Below, piece after piece: positions 36,301 through 46,897 of a stretch of 64,000 nt of DNA. The stretch's first letter is position 1. Each line of letters opens with the position of its first letter. The notes beneath the pieces were generated by a model. It had not been told where the DNA came from and did not search any database. It saw only the letters and a list, made by a program, of their open reading frames with translations. The position numbers and the translations under genes are program-made. The stretch is from Prostheceraeus crozeri (taxonomy: Eukaryota > Platyhelminthes > Polycladida > Euryleptidae): the NCBI GenBank assembly GCA_907163375.1, contig CAJQUW010012546.1, positions 62,001 through 126,000 on the forward strand, given 5' to 3'.

Positions 36301-37529
36301 TGGTGAAATAAATGTCACTTCATTACTTGAAATTCGTCGTTCCAGCGTTACTTTGTCGATATCGGATAATTTATCTGTCATTTTCACGTCAACTTCTCTA
36401 ACAGAGAATCCGTCTTCTACTGAGCTTAGGAAGCGATCCTTTCGATGATATTGTTGAATCATCATCATTGGCCAAAGGTGCGATATCCTATTGACAATTC
36501 ATGCAAGCAGGCAGGCATCCGTGTGTGTACCGTGTGTACGTGCTTCAGCAGTCCCTATCCTGCTATTCGCGATATCCTATTGTTAGATCAGCATCATCAG
36601 TCACAAGTATGAACCTTGTATGAACACAAAGATTAAAAAAGAATAGATAGCCAGCTGCGCTGCACAGACGTTACCGAATTGTCAATGACAAAACGAGTCA
36701 ATTTAGGGAAGCTAAAATAATCAATAAAGATGTAGATTCTGCTCAGCCAGGTGCAGAGAAAACTTATATTAAGAGAAAGACAGCTTACATTCAATTCATA
36801 CAAAACTTTGTCAGACAAAATCTCTTTGCATCTATTGGCTGCACGCACGCTAAGTGGGCAATTCTTTTACAGTGATGAAAAATTACATTGCTTTGTACAT
36901 GTATGCCAATGTCGTTTTTTCATGTACTGTTTTCCTGTAAATTAATATTAAAAAAAATAATTTCATTGTTATTTGGTAATGTCTGTTAAAAACGTAAAAA
37001 ATGTGCTGCTTGGGGGTTTAAAAATAAAGGAAATTGCAAAAAATAAGTTTCTGCAGGTAAACGAATTAAATTTGCCCAGTCTGCGCGCGCTTTATTATTG
37101 TCTGACAAAGCTTGCTTTCTCTTAATATAAATTTTCTCTGGCCAGGTGTAGACATAATCTGTGTATGAACACAACCCCAGAAATAGTAGCGAGCAGTTTC
37201 TCTGATAGCGACCACGTGGCGCGACGGACAGTCACAAAAGTCATGCAATAATCTACTTTCCTACTTGATAACAATTAAATATTCCCCTAAATCTGCACAC
37301 TATCATACTTGCATCGTATGTATACCCTCACCCGACTCTGTTGTTGCTTCATGAGGAAGGAAGTTTTCTAACGAATATATGACCTACTTGTACAATTGAC
37401 GAATATATTTAGAATTTTGTGATTTGATGTTTTAGAGGATTTCTATGGGAATTCCCATAACAAATATCGTAATTCCCATCCCATGGGAATTCCCATGGGA
37501 TGGGAATTCCCGGACCCACGGCAAGCCTG
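33336..37529. mobile_element. Complete hAT transposon with intact transposase
   Basis: The 4194 bp element starts caggcttgccgtggg and ends with its exact 15 bp inverse. Perfect 8 bp duplications aaaatgag flank it (33328-33335 and 37530-37537). Both subterminal regions are packed with palindromic gggaattcccatgggaat-type repeats. The single gene is on the minus strand and uninterrupted. It landed just 3' of the Myb-like gene, inside the Harbinger. Intact ends, duplications and gene make it the youngest-looking autonomous element here. Confidence 0.93.
34354..36468 (-). CDS. hAT transposase, 704 aa
   Basis: Starts at ATG 36468 (the first of three consecutive ATGs) and is open to the stop at 34354-34356. 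Near residue 88 a BED-like zinc finger is seen (CCDNCKSLFLWFKK, then SHIANNCSKS, a C-x2-C-xn-H-x4-5-C pattern). The RNase H-like catalytic core has SCMIDYWSGKHQHR (first Asp, about residue 238) and FVVSDNEPKMVAAF (second Asp, about residue 317). The C-terminal dimerisation region carries SSAAIERLFSETGLILSKLR, the family hallmark. It excises and inserts the element by a hairpin-forming cut with 8 bp staggers. Length and domains are normal for the family and no lesion was seen. There is no sign of splicing. Confidence 0.93.
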   Translation of the reverse strand: MMMIQQYHRKDRFLSSVEDGFSVREVDVKMTDKLSDIDKVTLERRISSNEVTFISPPKSMIRSQEIDIKIKAVLFGSPENDKLAPFLCCDNCKSLFLWFKKINDRWVNQSGMSAIKSHIANNCSKSSITSFTIKRSFECVGTSKPALPKSSKEQWQKHLVKLVCEHPTVSLNSMAKIASSCGDFASTVTHRNNRIFDFQIGRTYIASGLTTEGEISHSKLENFFSSSVNDPLTGVSCMIDYWSGKHQHRLSYCAIVICGVDKDWRWFRYPLKICDLDDVSDDAEFTFKFLEDCLKTEEAAGLDAQKFCNPLFVVSDNEPKMVAAFDGRYPTTLNFGGRVGCTEHALSTCVKYVFEKSPPSSLENILSNLTTIESFYNTRDQNARSLKRAIPDKCTTRPWRFHHLRLQSAIENYTVFLSEEDYHVADTLPPLSSLKALLDIMEIVKRFFDRVEINGPTSHLSYMNYLTMDVSLFRIEINKELPAVSSETARLLREKIRTNLWPYFGSAFSKAACYLSGIDVCSMTASMVNSLPKGSATRKEVSQFTDEWKQDIDTFKTDVMNYIYQLLDSMHFTADIASDEASLQESETAVTDLFDTIYAPPCKRSKATNSFRIKLDEEIVVFESMRRPSKNPGVEFWKKNPQLEMLSRCAKVLLATPVSSAAIERLFSETGLILSKLRKKLKSQKLSAMIYNKYVAKLEADGFL

Positions 37530-38006
37530 AAAATGAGTCATGACTGGGAAGTTTATCTACCGTATAGCCTATGTTAGTTGAAATATATGATAGTGTTAGG
37601 AACATTGTGTTTTTAATTCATTTTGCAGTTATTCAAGGAAAATTACAGAACACATTGACAAGATAGTACAGGGGGTAGGCAGTACTAAATATTTGTCCTA
37701 ACTTATGACAATTCCAATGAAATATTGACTTGTGACAGTTTTCAGTTACACCGTGTATCCTAAGATAAGAACTATCTTAAGTTCTAAATCATAAGTTATG
37801 ATTTAAGACTTATGACAATTTCGAGTTACATGTTTTGTCATAAGTTATGACTTGTGAGTTTCCAGTCACACTTTTAGCAACACTTTCATAACCTAGTATA
37901 GTGTTCTAAGTTACGACATATGACACTTTTGAGTTACACATATGTATTAGCCTAATACTTAGGATAAAACTTAGCACTTATGACACTTTCAAGTTACGAC
38001 CCCCTG

Positions 38007-38690
38007 AAATTTTTAGAAGTTGCTGCAACCAAGTGTCAGTGAAAATATTGTACGTGTAAACGGCTCCTGTCACTTTGTGAAAGGTGTCAGTCACAAGCTT
38101 CAGTAAAGTTGAACGAGGCGCAACTTTTAGCTGTCACTTTTACTGACACTCACACTACCGTGATCAGAACACAGTGATCTGACTTCTTTGAGGGTGGATC
38201 TGTTCTTGTTTTTCTCATTGAATTGCTAATGATGTGCTAATATACAAAATTCATTTACACGCATGATTTCTGTTTTTGCTACTGTGTACACAGTACTATT
38301 GTGCACACAGTTTACATCAATTTCAGCTTCATTTTACTAGGACAAATTGATTTTCCTGACTATCGTTGTACAAGAAACTCCGTCTGTTTGTTGGAGGATC
38401 TAGTATTATTTGATCTGGAATTCCTCACGACAAGACATGACTTACATCTGTTTATTTTTGCGTGGAAATTTGATCATCGACTTTGCAGTTGTGTATCGGT
38501 GATAGGCCACTCGGCAAAGATAAAAGCATGAGCTGCTGGAACTCATCTTTCTCGAATAAAATGAATCATTGATTGATTAGCTGTTGCGTTGACATCGACA
38601 TCGACAAATTTATGCCACAAACGATAAATCGAAAAGTGAATGGACAAGGACATTAACCGATGACATGATGCGAACAATATCCCTGCTGTA
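38007..38690. other. No gene seen
   Basis: The first 160 nt repeat gtgtaaacg and gtcact/gtgtcag motifs shared with the sequence left of 27604, consistent with one older repeat split by the Harbinger. The remainder is unassigned. Confidence 0.45.
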
Positions 38691-39435
38691 TAAGGATTCC
38701 AAAATCCCGGAATTGAGTAAAATCGTAAATATCCTATTACAAAGCATGGATAATGCCAATAGCATGGGATACCGGTAGGGATTGCAATCCCGGGATTCCG
38801 TGGGTTGGTGTAAATCCTGAAATCCCAGGATTGATCTATCAATTTAATTAATATTTTGGCAGTAATTTGTAGATGTTTTGCTGCTTCGGTAGTAGAAACC
38901 GAATAGAGTTTCGAATTCTTTTCAATATCTTTGAATTACTATTTCAATTTTCAACTACAAATTCAATACATGTGTCAGCATACTTATAGGTGCGATGATT
39001 ATATACTCACGCCCTTTATGTCTTCTGATCATATGTACAGGGCAGAGATTCCTCAATCCCGAAAAATCTCGTTCACGGAATTGAGTAAAATAGTAAATAT
39101 GTTGTGACAAAGCTTATGTATAATGTGCATGTTAATAATATGGGATACCGGGATGTGGGAACTGGGAATAGCAGATAGTCGGAATTGCCAAAAGTCGGTT
39201 TAATTACTTGCAATATCGCAATTGACAAGTTGACTTTCTGCACAGATTGATAACGGCAACATTGAGAGTAACAGGAAACAGTTGCGAATTCCTGAATTTT
39301 GCACTTTCAATCTGCAATTTCCTGAGATTCCGGATTGGTAGATTGAAGTTCCGAGATTAGAGACTCCCTACAAAATCCCTACTTTTCATAATCCCGGGAT
39401 TCTGGATTACAAGTTCTGACCCGGGATCTAGATAG
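38690..39435. repeat. Degenerate cccgggat-rich repeat with an internal duplication
   Basis: Variants of aatcccgggatt occur near 38702, 38797, 38820, 39057, 39388 and 39418. A block with ggaattgagtaaaat, ggtaaatat-like and gggataccgg recurs at about 38710-38782 and 39078-39152 (offset near 370 bp). The motifs match the ends of the hAT derivative at 29.1-32.4 kb, suggesting an older relative. Clean ends and target duplications were not found. Confidence 0.45.
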
Positions 39436-41428
39436 ACAAAATATAAGCATGTCAACTGTAGTTACAAGTAAAATGGTGAGATAATCAAAATCACTATTTC
39501 CTCAGTCCATTGCACTGGCACATTGAGATTCCAAAATACCAAGCTCGGGATTGCGCTATTAGAGAATCTTTTATATGCCTTTCACCGTTAGCCAAGCTAA
39601 TGATGTGAATAACAATTGTGGCCAAATGAAAATAATTCTTCCTGAGCAAAGCAATACCGAGATTGAGTTAACCAGAGGCTGACAACCATTGCCATAGGCT
39701 GTGGTCTACTGAGCAATTTGCCTCGTAAAGATCTCAATCCCAAGGATTAGCTCGATTCCCAATCCCGATATTGTGTAGGCCTACTTCGCCAGTGCTCATC
39801 TTCAATTTGGTCATGCTTTCAAATATTGCTATCTTTAAATCATCGTAATCAATGCAAATTCAGAAGATTCTGGCAGGACAAAGTCCTGTATAGCATCACC
39901 TGCTGTTCGGCTTCAACAATTTTCTTTAATTGACCATTTCTTCAGTAGCCACTGAACAACTTATGCCATGCTCATATAACAGTCCCTCTAGTGAATGCGA
40001 TTGCGATACAAAGTCATTCTATGCTCATCGCTGCATGGGCGGTTCGATTGTAGGTGCACCAGTTTCGGTGAATTTTCCGTAAGTTTTCCTCTCTAATTTA
40101 TTTAAACACAGAGAGACAGCTTATCATCTACTGTAGGTATGTTAATAACGTTTTCTTAAGATCATCTGTTGCTGCTGCGATATTTCATTCGTGCTTGCCC
40201 ATAAATACGGATTAATCCATATCCATAAAGTCAGATCATTCAAAGATAGCATAATCCTAAATTGGCTGCTAATTGGCATAGTGCCTGTGTCTAATAGCAC
40301 ATACTGTGAGTTGTTCTGTGACGCCTCAACAACCGTGGTTATTATGATTTTATACTAATAAAAGATAGTTTCAAAATTGCTACGTGCAGCATACATATAA
40401 GCCGCATGTCCATGTCTTCCTTTCGAAAAGTCAGTCTGAAAAGTCAAAATGTCGCTTAAACAAAGATATCAAATAGACCAAAAGATCACCATTTGCTACC
40501 ATAAGCAGATTGAAATCTTGCCTCGTATTGGCTCACTTGCCAGAGAGGAAGTTTGATTACTTCGAAGGATCATGTCATCGCGAATCCTTCTTCGCAATAA
40601 ATTATTTGTGAAGAGTAAGCATTGCCACACGGTGGCAAAGAAAAATATTCGATATTCTTTTAGAGAGACGACCACAAACATTCGCCAAGATAGAAACTTA
40701 TAAATCGACAGGATAGCGTCATAAATGATACTTTGTATTTGATATGAATTTAATTTCGTAAAAATCGGCTTTCATGTTTTGAAATGGTGGCGTGAATGTA
40801 GCAATAGTAAAGCAAGAGAAAATGTTAGATAAGTTCATCTATTGATTCTTGTCTGACTGTTTTTGACAGAAGAAGAGTCAAGTGGGATGATGTAGCCCGT
40901 ATATTAATGCAATAGTATCATACAATTATTTTCAATCACAATTCGTGACTATTGACTAGTGAAATTAATATTGCACAATTATTTTACTTTTTTTACTCTT
41001 CTCCAAATTCCCAAAAATGTAGCAGGAAGCACATGTGATAGAAAGATGGGGATATTTATATCAAACATATAAGGAAACGATGATGACCGCACGATGCCTT
41101 ACATTTTTTCATTTGATCCACGTTTGGAACTCGTTACTGATTTTTCGCAGTCTATTGAACATATCACGATCATCATGAATTAACACTGGAACTAAATGTG
41201 CACACAACAGCGACTGCTTCCACGCGACCTCGGAAAATCGATTTCGCGATTCAATGCCACTGGCTTTCACGAGATCGAAGGGGTATCTCAATACCCTTTG
41301 TTCCTGGCACCATCATAAAAAATGGCTTGCCAACTGGGAGTCGAACGGTGAGTGTGTTATCTCTGCGTACACTCCTGGAGAAGATCTGAGGTTACGTACG
41401 CACTGATTTTCTGCAGATCTCCTGCCGA
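39436..41428. other. No secure gene
   Basis: Unassigned DNA. A minus-strand frame at 41109-41291 (60 codons, ending RLRKISNEFQTWIK) has no recognised family and no linked exon. Confidence 0.4.
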
Positions 41429-41522
41429 CATGGTATTTGCAGAAGAAACTTAGGTGATTGTGAAGCTATCTACATCATGGTATTTGCAGAAGAAACTTAG
41501 GTGATTGTGAAGCTATCTACAT
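41429..41522 (+). repeat. Exact 47 bp tandem duplication
   Basis: Two identical head-to-tail 47 bp units, each beginning catggtatttgcag and ending gctatctacat, at 41429-41475 and 41476-41522. The lack of any difference suggests a recent event, or an assembly artefact. Confidence 0.9.
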
Positions 41523-41930
41523 CCCGTCACACGGTAGCGACTGTAGCTGCATACAATGATATAAGATTCTTAAGTAAGTCTCATTCAGTCTATTCAAATG
41601 ATAAGAGAGACAGTGTTCCATTCATGCGAAGCCTCTAGCCACCAGATGTCACCGATTTCCAACAAATAACCGTGTATTGCATTACGATGACATGAAAGAG
41701 TATTTTTCAAATCATTCCCTCACGAACTAAAGTTGCAGAGAGACGCCATACACTGGCAAATTGCAGGAATGCCGTAGATATAATTTGAGCATGTGTCTAT
41801 CTGCTAGCTGTATCTGAGCGTGATATTGACATAGTTCTGCAGGCATGCCATTCATGACAAAGTTGAGATGTTTTGACGAAATTGAGAAGCTCTCGTTATG
41901 TTAACAAAGCATGTGAAAGAAGCGTGTAAG
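41523..41930. other. No gene seen
   Basis: About 400 bp of unassigned DNA between the 47 bp duplication and the mariner. Confidence 0.5.
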
Positions 41931-41932
41931 TA

Positions 41933-42933
41933 CGAGGGCTGTTCAAAAGTATCCGACTATCTTTCCTGCCTAGAAAACTAATGACACTTAGACTCTCTTG
42001 TGTAACTCTCTTAGATCTCTTGTGTAAACATGCATTACATCTTTGTGATCGTCTGTGATTGACTTCCATTCGCTCCGATCATATGCGTGATTCACACTCA
42101 CTATTGTTATAGTGCTAGACATTAGCAGTCGTCGCATTTTCAGTTCGGTAGAATGACTGGGAGAATCGAACAGCGTTATTGCATAAAGTTTTGGCGATTC
42201 TCAACTCCAATCCATAAGGAAAATTCAACAGGCTTTCGGAGAAGTATTCCATGGGGCCCACAACGATAAAGGAATGGTACAACAGTTTTAAAGATGGCCG
42301 AATGTTATCGGAGAGCGATCCACGATCAGGAAGGTCTTCGACAAGTCGAAATGATGACGTCACCAATCAAGTGCGGAGATTGGTATTGGAAGATCGTCGC
42401 ATCACCATCCGAGAGCTTGCTGATGAAGTAGAAATCAGTGCTGGATCTGTGGAACAAGACCATCAACAAGGAATACTGCCGTGAAGTTCTCCGCTGTCCT
42501 CGTGATGCCGCTCGTCGCAAGAGGCCCGATCTATGGGGAGCGGGAACTTGGAAGCTGCATCAAGAGAATGCTCCAGCTCATGCGTTACAGCTTCTTCAAA
42601 CATTTTTGGCCAAGCACAGCATTCCTGTTGTTCTACAAGCTCCCTACTAACTGGATATGGCTCTCTGTGACTTTCGATTATTTCCAAAGCTAAAAATGCC
42701 ACTGAAAGGGACGCGGTTTGAGTCCACAGATGACATAATGACAAATGCGACGGCCGCTCTGATGTCTATCCAAAAAGACGCTTTCTAGAAGTGTTTCCAA
42801 CAATGGTGTAACCGGTGGGAGAAATACATTAAGTCCAATGGTCACTACTGCGAAGGGATTATGGTTGTGTTTGCTTTGAACAATAAATATAGCTTTCCTG
42901 GAATAAAGTCGGATACTTTTTGAACAGCTTTTG
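41933..42933. mobile_element. Mariner-like element, internally deleted
   Basis: The ends are gctgttcaaaagtatccgac (left, from about 41938) and its near inverse gtcggatactttttgaacag (right, to about 42927), within a 1001 bp unit flanked by TA at 41931-41932 and 42934-42935. Full mariners are about 1.3 kb, so roughly 0.3 kb is missing. The transposase remnant is on the plus strand. Confidence 0.85.
42140..42865 (+). pseudogene. Mariner transposase remnant
   Basis: The N-terminal HTH region is readable: GPTTIKEWYNSFKDGR, then SESDPRSGRSSTSR and RRITIRELADEVEISAGSVE. The middle, including the first catalytic Asp, is deleted at about 42455. After a frameshift the nuclease resumes (NKEYCREVLRCPRDAARRKR) with HQENAPAH, where the family has Asp in place of this Glu. 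A further shift gives LDMALCDF (family S-P-D-x-A-P-x-D-x) and the C-terminus FESTDDIMTNATAALMSIQK, with a stop inside. The gene is dead by several independent lesions. Confidence 0.85.
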
Positions 42934-42935
42934 TA

Positions 42936-43354
42936 TGGTTCGTAAACGTGGTAATAAGCGAGGAGCAAGAGTAAGAAAGCAATTTTGGGCTGTCGAAGGC
43001 CGCTATACATTGTGTCAAAATGTTCGAGGATTGTGAAGAATTTTATCAATAGATATCAATGTATAATATTAATAACTTGAATTTTGATTAAATATTCATT
43101 CTTCGGACTTTCATTGGCATTTTGGTATCTCTGTAGGATAAGGTTTCAATAAACAAATCTTAAAACAAGTTCTCTTTGATGCACGATACCAAGATCAGGG
43201 CAAATCAGATGATGGTTAGATTCACGGAACTGTGATGTTAGCGAGAAGGTGATCAAAGTCTTCCCTTTTATTTTCTTCCTTTTGCTATATTCCAGTTTCA
43301 TAACTCATATTTGGTGTTCATGTCATCTGTACTAGGAATCAAATAACACCTTAC
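42936..43354. other. No gene seen
   Basis: Unassigned AT-rich spacer between the mariner and the hAT-like element. It ends in the left copy of a decayed target duplication (43347-43354). Confidence 0.5.
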
Positions 43355-44316
43355 CAGTATCCCGGCCAGTGCTTGAATTTCGCTTTTTGCGCGTAATTTA
43401 GTAAATTGAGAACATGGGCACAAATTTATCATTTAATAGGGCGTAAATATATTATCCATGATCTATGATTTCTGAAGTATATATTCAATAGAAAATGAAT
43501 GTTAAACATCTCAATCATCAACCTGGAAATGCATCTGTGATGGAAAATGAACATTATCTGTAGTCGAATATAATGAGCAGGGTGTCCACCACAGCACGCG
43601 GAATGCTCGCATGTGCGCGAATTGTACCTGAATTTTAAAAAAGTTTTAAAAAGTACGTGAATTGGACGTGATTTTCTGTAAACGAAACATTTCCCTCATT
43701 CGAAATGTGAATTGGCAAGTAAAGAATCCACCTTTAACGTGACTTGTGGGAGACAGCCTCTGTGCGAGTGTCATGCTTGAACCCTAGGTGGATTATTGCA
43801 AAATCCTATTGCTGCATTTCTTCGAGTAGTAGCCGGGCTACTACAAGAAAGTGATGCTTTGTGCTGCGATTTCTAATCGAAGGCGTCTATCATTCGAAGG
43901 ATTAAAGTATTCCCAGTTTACAGAACAGTCAATTTCAGGTTTTTCTATCTGTCAAGTAGGCAAATATGCACCCAAAAATACTCCACAAAAATGCCTTCAA
44001 AAATAATGCTAAAAAATGCCGCCACAAACTTGTGCACGATCATCAGCAAAATCAAAACAGTTCTGTGGAAACATTTGCTCTTCGTTGTTCAAGAGAATAA
44101 TTTTCAGAGGGAATGCACTCGCTAAATCAATTTTTGTTAACGCTGATATGTGCTTTGGTTTTTGTCGACGTATTTTGTGCACTAATCACCAAGTAGAGAA
44201 AAATCATTCATAATGAAAAATACGGTGGAGTAGGGGATAGTGAACATCGTGGACTGCCAAATTTGTGCTATTCATAGTGGGCGTAAATTTGATGAAAATC
44301 ACTGGCCGGGACGCTG
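43355..44316. mobile_element. Decayed non-autonomous hAT-like element
   Basis: The left end cagtatcccggccagtg (from 43355) and right end cactggccgggacgctg (to 44316) are inverted with two mismatches. The 8 bp flanks are caccttac (43347-43354) and tgccttat (44317-44324); they agree at five positions and all three differences are transitions, as expected of an aged duplication. The 962 bp interior has no transposase. A frame at 44016-44213 is unrecognised. Confidence 0.65.
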
Positions 44317-44324
44317 TGCCTTAT

Positions 44325-46316
44325 TTAATAAATGTTAATATATTGTTAACAGTTGGAAACAGTTTTAAGGTTGAAATTGATTGTTTGACAAAAATTAGAG
44401 CAACTTGAAATAATATACCAGTGAATCTTTGTGCGATATGAATAAAATATTTTTCTATAGCTAGAGTAGGTATAGCTAAATTTACATCAGTGTGTTGAAT
44501 GGTCTGTAGAAGCGTATCAGCAGCGGTTTATCTGAATGCTTGTTAATATACTCAGCATGTGTGAATTTTTGCTTGACCATTAGGCTCGGTTGTATTTTTA
44601 AAACTGCACATCTATCCCATTGAGGTTTGCCAACATGCATCAGTCATTACTTCTACATACCTGGAAGAACCCTCTACCCGACTGAGCAGTGAAGTTGGGC
44701 CGATGATTTTAAAAAGCAGGGTAGTCACGCAAACCAACAAGACAAATCTGATTTTTGGGATTACTTTTAGCTGTGCCAGCATGCGCTAGTTCATATTTTC
44801 ATTGTCTTATCTTCAAACTACTGTACCATGCCAATGCCATCCAATGAGTGTGAAGTTTGCTCGACCATTTTGAGGTCACAAGGTGTGGCAGTAAATTTCG
44901 ATATATTTCACCCTCGATGTATAAAGACCTTAACACTACACTTTAGGTTGAATGACTGTTTACAGGCATCATACTTTCAAGCTTATATATTATGCTTTTT
45001 CAAGATGAAAGTTGATCGAGTTTTCCTTTTTGAAATCAATACTTTTCGCAAGTGCGGGTACACAATGCTAAAAATACTACAGGAAACAAAAGCAAAGTTA
45101 ATTGCTTGCAAGCACGCCCTTGTCGCTAAGTCTTGATTAAGTTTACATATATTTGCGTGATAATTGCACAGTTTAGTTGCGGTATTAGTCAGTCAGTGAC
45201 ACATATATTATAAAATATATTGTAACTTTTTCACACGAAAGACATGTTCCATCTGTCACGCTATTGATAAAAAAATTGAACATTATATATTTGTATGACA
45301 TGCGCTCTCAACTAACAGTTTTCCGTCATGACATGCAAACATTGGTTGCAACTTGCAAGTATCACAATCAAGTATCTCAATTCATGAAGAGCTACTTTTA
45401 GGAAAATAATTATGTAATGACCTGGCAAATGACGATAAGCTTCTAGCCGACTACGATATATTTCTTGACTTTTGTTTGCTAAGAATATATCTATAATGGG
45501 CGATTCATCAGACAGGGTTGAAATTCTTGTGCGATCCAATCCAGAGCGGTAACAGAGATTGGATCGGTGTCAACCTGAACAGGAGTTTCAAAAACGCCTC
45601 ATCTGATCAGACCAAAAGAGAATGCCCACGAGTGGTGCCAAGATGTTCGACATTTACCTATGAATATTTTCATTATTTCAACTTCAAATAAGATATGAAG
45701 ATTATGAAATTAACTTTAAATATCTTGACATGAAATTTATATATACAGTATTAATTATTTCATCCATAGAAATTAATTGTTGCGCACAATGCATTCTGCA
45801 AGTAATATCCTTGTATATTTATTGATTACACTTTGAGCGACCAATAAATACAACAGAGAATTCAACAGACATGTTCTCAACTGGAAATCATCAATTTACT
45901 ATTCAATAATTTAATCGATTCGATTAGTTCATTATAAATTGAAATTAATTCGATTTCCATATTTTTTTTCTGTGCTAAGTGAAGTGATTGCTATTTATTG
46001 TTATTTCAATCAGTGACGCAATGTCACATGCGAAGTTATGCATAATTTTACATCGAGAAAGTACCAATTTGATTCCTGATAAAAAGTCATCATAAATTTC
46101 AAGGAAAGAAATATCAGAATAAAGATTTTTTTGTACAAGAGAGCTGTACATGGCAAAAAAGAATATAACTATCGCTTTGCACGACATCAAGGTATACACA
46201 AATGCCTCGAAGATCTAAAATAGTTTGCAGCCATAAGATGATTGAATAGTTTTATCGCTTTCTAAGATTCGGGAGAGAGCTTTAAGAGATAGCATTTCTC
46301 GATGCCGTGTGCGATC
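44325..46316. other. No secure gene
   Basis: Unassigned. The longest ATG frame (44828-45136, 102 codons, cysteine-containing start MPMPSNECEVCSTIL) has no recognisable domain and is treated as chance. Confidence 0.4.
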
Positions 46317-46796
46317 TCACAGTTTATATGTCACACTTGCATTCAAAGAGCAGATGATGCGGTGGCACCTTCTTCGTATGCGGTCAAACGTTTGGGCGTT
46401 GTGCTGAGTCAATCCAACGAATACCATACAATTAAATTCAATTACACATCTTATGTAGGCTTTGTGCACTTGAACCAAATCAACTTTTGTTATTTGAGGT
46501 AACCGCTGAAGGAGTCTGAGAGCATAAATCCTTTTAGAAGCCACTTTCGGCATGAGATCCACATGGCGGTCCCATTTCAAATTATCCTGAATAGTAATGC
46601 GAAGTAAAACAGTAAAATGATCCCAAGATGGATAGATAAATTTCCCTTTCACAATTGGTCCCGACAAAAGGACCTGTAGACTAAGTAAAGAAAAGCACCA
46701 CCGGCTGCCTAAAGTTTCTTTATAATGCACATTGCATTTAAAACTAATTCCAAGAGAACTCCATTGCATTGGAAAGCAAACCTTAGGCCTGCACAC
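46317..46796 (-). pseudogene. LINE reverse transcriptase thumb fragment
   Basis: On the minus strand the frame reads ITIQDNLKWDRHVD, KRIYALRLLQRLP, HKAYIRCVIEFNCMVFVGL, then QTFDRIRRRCHRIIC. This is the post-palm region of CR1/jockey-type reverse transcriptases. Upstream codons are scrambled by frameshifts and the catalytic palm is absent. The FVGL motif links it to the family at 9.99-10.91 kb. It is a dead, 5'-truncated copy. Confidence 0.75.
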
Positions 46797-46897
46797 ACTT
46801 TAGGCCCGTACAGCAAATCAAGCTATAGTGTCTGAAATGTATAACATGCATGATATGACGTCATGCTTGCTAATCTGCTAAACCTGAAAAGTAATGC

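Larger units (their letters stand above)
27607..38003. mobile_element. PIF/Harbinger transposon, split by two hAT insertions
   Basis: The left end ggggtcgtaactagaaag (from 27607) is mirrored by the right end ctttcaagttacgacccc (to 38003), with one mismatch. The inverted similarity continues through gtgtcataagtgctaag. Both ends are flanked by ctg (27604-27606 and 38004-38006), a 3 bp duplication of the CWG type described for animal Harbingers. Removing the two hAT insertions and their duplications (3334 and 4202 bp) leaves about 2861 bp, a normal Harbinger size. It encodes a minus-strand HARBI1-type transposase and a divergent plus-strand Myb-like partner. The subterminal 200-300 bp at both ends are rich in 'ctaagt'/'acttag' repeats. 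Confidence 0.9.

Noticed and set aside
41109-41291. Minus-strand 60-codon frame with plausible protein composition
   Set aside because: No family recognised, no linked exon, and length is within chance expectation.
44828-45136. 102-codon ATG frame with Cys pairs
   Set aside because: No domain or conserved spacing; surrounding DNA has no gene signals.
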